In this document: positions 61,872-64,000 of the stretch, piece after piece
How positions within the stretch are numbered: the first letter of the stretch is position 1
Layout: every line of letters begins with the position of its first letter
DNA from: Bacilliculturomica massiliensis
GTDB lineage: Bacteria > Bacillota > Clostridia > Peptostreptococcales > Anaerovoracaceae
Assembly (NCBI RefSeq): GCF_900605495.1
Contig: NZ_LR027603.1
Coordinates: 310,001 to 374,000 of the forward strand
Length of the DNA: 64,000 nucleotides
Direction: 5' to 3'
The notes under the pieces: generated by a model
Databases searched by the model: none
What the model was told of the DNA's origin: nothing
What the model saw: the letters and a program-made list of their open reading frames with translations, nothing else
Position numbers and translations under genes: made by a program

Positions 61872-62906
61872 ATGAAACGAGTTAAGACAACAGGCAGGCG
61901 CGGCGGGAGAGGCACAGCGCAGGGTCTGGCGCACGGCCTGACCTCTGCAGGCCTGATCGCCGCAGCAGTGGCGATCGCCGCCAGCAGGGCAATGTGGGGC
62001 GCTGCGGCCGGGGAACGCAGGAAATTACAAGAAGAACGTAAGCGCTATGAGACTCTTATAAGTTTTTCTGATACAGTATTGTTTGAATATGACTGCGGCG
62101 CGGATACGGTGGAATTCACCCCCAACGTCCGCAAGCTGCTGAATATGGATCAGCTCACGTTTCAGGGCGTGGCGGCCGGCGGATTCGATCTGGATATTCT
62201 GCATCCCGATGACAGAGAAAAAATAAAAAAACTCTTTGGAAAAGGAACAGAAGAAAAAAACGGCCAGATCCGATGCATGGAACTGCGGATGAAAAGCCGC
62301 CGGGGGGAATACATTCTGTTCAGCTGTAAATACATGGCCGTTGAGGATCGGAAAGGCGGCCCGGGGTTGATCCTGGGTAAGCTGGAGGATATAACGGATC
62401 AGAGAAGACGTGAGAAAAGCCTGAGGGATCAGGCGCAGACCGACGCGCTGACGGGCACTTACAATAAATCGGGCGAGGAGATGATCGGCCGTCTGCTGGA
62501 AAAGGAAGGGACCGGAACGCTCTTTATGGTGGATCTGGACGATTTCAAAGAGATCAATGACCGATACGGTCATGTAGCAGGAGATGGGGTGCTGGTTGAC
62601 GTGGCAGCCATACTGAGGGATATGTTTGCCGGCGCCGGAGTTGTGGCGCGGGCAGGCGGCGACGAGTTCGTGGCCTTTGCGCCGGGATGCCGCGACCGTA
62701 ATACTGCCGCGGACATGGCGGAGCAGATCGTTTGGAGAGCGCGGGCCATTCAGGCGGCCGAATGCGGCAGGGTAACGGTCAGCGTGGGCGTCGCCGTCTG
62801 TCCGGAGGACGGGACAACGTTCAGGATGCTCTATCACGCGGCGGACGCGGCTATGTATGCGGTAAAACAGGCGCGGAAGGACGGATGGCGTTTTTACTGC
62901 CGGTGA
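61872..62906 (+). CDS. membrane-anchored PAS-GGDEF diguanylate cyclase
   Basis: This protein of about 344 residues makes the second messenger cyclic di-GMP from two GTP. A single hydrophobic helix (TSAGLIAAAVAIAA) lies near residue 23-40. A PAS domain follows at about 60-175 (VLFEYDCGADTVEFTPN, LHPDDREKIKKLF, GKLEDITDQRRREK), and the GGDEF domain at about 185-344 has DALTGTYNK, MVDLDDFKEINDRYGH, the active-site RAGGDEFVAF and SVGVAVCPEDG. The usual upstream RxxD inhibitory site is not evident. ATG 61872 is preferred to the more N-terminal ATG 61770, which lacks a ribosome site. No EAL partner is adjacent. Confidence 0.88.
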   Translation: MKRVKTTGRRGGRGTAQGLAHGLTSAGLIAAAVAIAASRAMWGAAAGERRKLQEERKRYETLISFSDTVLFEYDCGADTVEFTPNVRKLLNMDQLTFQGVAAGGFDLDILHPDDREKIKKLFGKGTEEKNGQIRCMELRMKSRRGEYILFSCKYMAVEDRKGGPGLILGKLEDITDQRRREKSLRDQAQTDALTGTYNKSGEEMIGRLLEKEGTGTLFMVDLDDFKEINDRYGHVAGDGVLVDVAAILRDMFAGAGVVARAGGDEFVAFAPGCRDRNTAADMAEQIVWRARAIQAAECGRVTVSVGVAVCPEDGTTFRMLYHAADAAMYAVKQARKDGWRFYCR

Positions 62907-63289
62907 GAGACGGAGCAGCCGGCGCGGGAAACAGCGTATACGGGTGCAGGCGGCGGACAGGCGAAACGTCGCCGCCCGGTCCGCGGCCAAGGCTGCCTGA
63001 CGGTATGACTCCTGCAGGAAGAATCTCAAATAGGCGAAGTATCTGAAACAGCGAAAGGGCATAATTATCCGAAAACCTCTCTGTGGCAGGAAATTTGTGA
63101 TACAATAAAAGAAAAGACCGGCGTACGGGTGAAGGCGAAAGGAAGTCCGACACGGAAGCATGCCCGAGCGGGCCGAAAAACCGGGCTGAAGGCCAGACCC
63201 GAGAATCGGACCGAAGACCGGGCAGAAGAGCCGGGCTGTCAAACGGGCCGGAAACCTGAGTGAAAAACGGAAGGAGAGCCACAGAAAAT
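62907..63289. other. 383-bp gene-free region with promoter-like element
   Basis: No supported gene. TACAAT at 63101-63106 in TGATACAAT resembles an extended -10 and would serve the amidohydrolase gene; the -35 is unclear. The GC-rich remainder shows only shadow frames. Confidence 0.5.
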
Positions 63290-64000
63290 ATGCTATTTCA
63301 GGACATTACCATACTGGATGAAAATCTGGACGTGCGGGAGCACATGTACGTGGGGACAAAGGCGGAACGGATCGCCTATATCGGAACAGAAATGCCGGAG
63401 GAGGATTTTGGAGAGATCTACCCGGGAGACGGCAGACTGCTGATGAGCGGATTTTATAATGCCCATGCCCATTCGCCCATGGCGCTCATGCGGGGTTACG
63501 GGGAGAATCTGGCGCTGCAGGATTGGCTGAACACGAGAATTTTTCCCTTTGAGGACAAGCTGACGGGGGAGGCCGTCTACTGGGGAACTATGCTGTGCAT
63601 GGCGGAATCACTGCGATTCGGCATTGTCTCCAGTTCGGATATGTACTACTTCTGCGGCGATATGGCCCGGGCGGTGGTGGAGTGCGGAGCCAAGGCCAAC
63701 ATCAGCCGCTCTCTGGTCACCTTCGATGACACGGATATCTGGGATCTAGACCGGTTCCTTGAGGCCAGAGACTTTCTGCGCGACTGGAACGGCGCGGGCG
63801 GCGGACGGGTCGTGGCGGAGATGTCGCTGCATGCGGAATACACCAATCAGGAAAAAGCTGCCCGTCAGGTGGCTGAATTCACACGGGAGTCCGGCGCGCG
63901 GATGCACGTTCACATATCAGAGACAAAGTCAGAGCACGAGGAGTGCAAGGCAAGGAGGAACGGCAGGACGCCCATTCAGTTTTTCGACAGTCTGGGACTG
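63290..64000 (+). CDS. MtaD/SsnA-like amidohydrolase, N-terminal part
   Basis: The gene runs off the window after 237 codons without a stop. It encodes a metal-dependent hydrolase of the TRZ/ATZ (methylthioadenosine/S-adenosylhomocysteine deaminase) group. The metal-binding GFYNAHAHSPMALMRGY near residue 57 is present. LALQDWLNTRIFPFE is the family's characteristic next segment, and MSLHAEYT and MHVHISETKSEHEECK supply further metal and substrate His. AAGGAG lies upstream of ATG 63290. It acts in the cytoplasm on deaminated purine nucleosides or a guanine-like substrate; the exact substrate is not determined. Confidence 0.9.
   Translation, partial: MLFQDITILDENLDVREHMYVGTKAERIAYIGTEMPEEDFGEIYPGDGRLLMSGFYNAHAHSPMALMRGYGENLALQDWLNTRIFPFEDKLTGEAVYWGTMLCMAESLRFGIVSSSDMYYFCGDMARAVVECGAKANISRSLVTFDDTDIWDLDRFLEARDFLRDWNGAGGGRVVAEMSLHAEYTNQEKAARQVAEFTRESGARMHVHISETKSEHEECKARRNGRTPIQFFDSLGL

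Noticed and set aside
1-64000. CRISPR array, tRNA or rRNA genes
   Set aside because: No regularly spaced identical repeats longer than the 13-bp tandem unit were seen, and no tRNA or rRNA signatures were noticed. A covariance or tRNA scan was not run.

Overview
The window is bacterial chromosome from a GC-rich member of the Clostridia (Bacillota), probably a gut anaerobe. The signs are strong AGGAGG ribosome sites, a valine-type T-box in front of ilvBN, a NiCo riboswitch, LytTR regulators with GHKL kinases, a DUF5688 protein, an Hcp/Crp-Fnr pair, a PdaA-type deacetylase, a 7-alpha-hydroxysteroid-dehydrogenase-like SDR and SLH surface proteins. Genus-level placement is not possible from reading alone. 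No tRNA, rRNA or CRISPR array was seen.

Layout. 0-5.4 kb: the 3' end of rlmH, then a sensing module of an anchored secreted protein and a 7TM GHKL kinase on the minus strand, with a divergent LytTR response regulator. 5.5-12.1 kb: a tyrosine recombinase gene flanked by inverted copies of a 27-bp site. It lies just upstream of a two-gene exported operon: a LamG/five-PLAT protein and an M6-like metallopeptidase whose 3' end is cut off. This looks like a tyrosine-recombinase counterpart of the Hin flagellar switch and is the strongest candidate for an undescribed system here. 12.1-13.6 kb: an AT-rich island with a HATPase gene scrap and a DUF6602 putative nuclease. 13.6-27.6 kb: gamma-glutamyltransferase, a translationally coupled pair of large helicases (RecQ-like plus NERD/UvrD-like) under a MerR gene, an AT-rich LytTR-DUF3021-ABC cassette with a decayed XRE gene, a cluster of perfect palindromes, a TraX-like membrane protein, Mrr and a YjbR protein. 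Defence-type genes recur through 12-27 kb.

27.7-43.5 kb is mostly core and redox metabolism: the HSDH-like SDR, AhpC with a domain-permuted TrxB/AhpF partner, an MFS carrier, PdaA, a thioesterase-phosphoesterase pair, a Tet(M)-like GTPase fused to a Rae1/YacP NYN nuclease domain, a P1 peptidase, the Crp/Fnr-hcp divergon with a long palindromic operator, MsrAB and a DUF6933/Cys-rich protein.

43.6-53.3 kb: SSB, a triple-SLH protein, a 2152-residue exported protein and a DUF5688 protein. A block of lower-GC sequence crosses the SLH/giant-protein boundary. 53.3-57.5 kb: a NiCo riboswitch-controlled CDF metal exporter, then ilvBN under the T-box. 57.6-64 kb: a short promoter-to-terminator unit of unknown product, a P-type Ca2+-type ATPase, a repeat- and hairpin-rich 600-bp spacer, an XRE regulator, a GGDEF protein and the start of an MtaD-like amidohydrolase.
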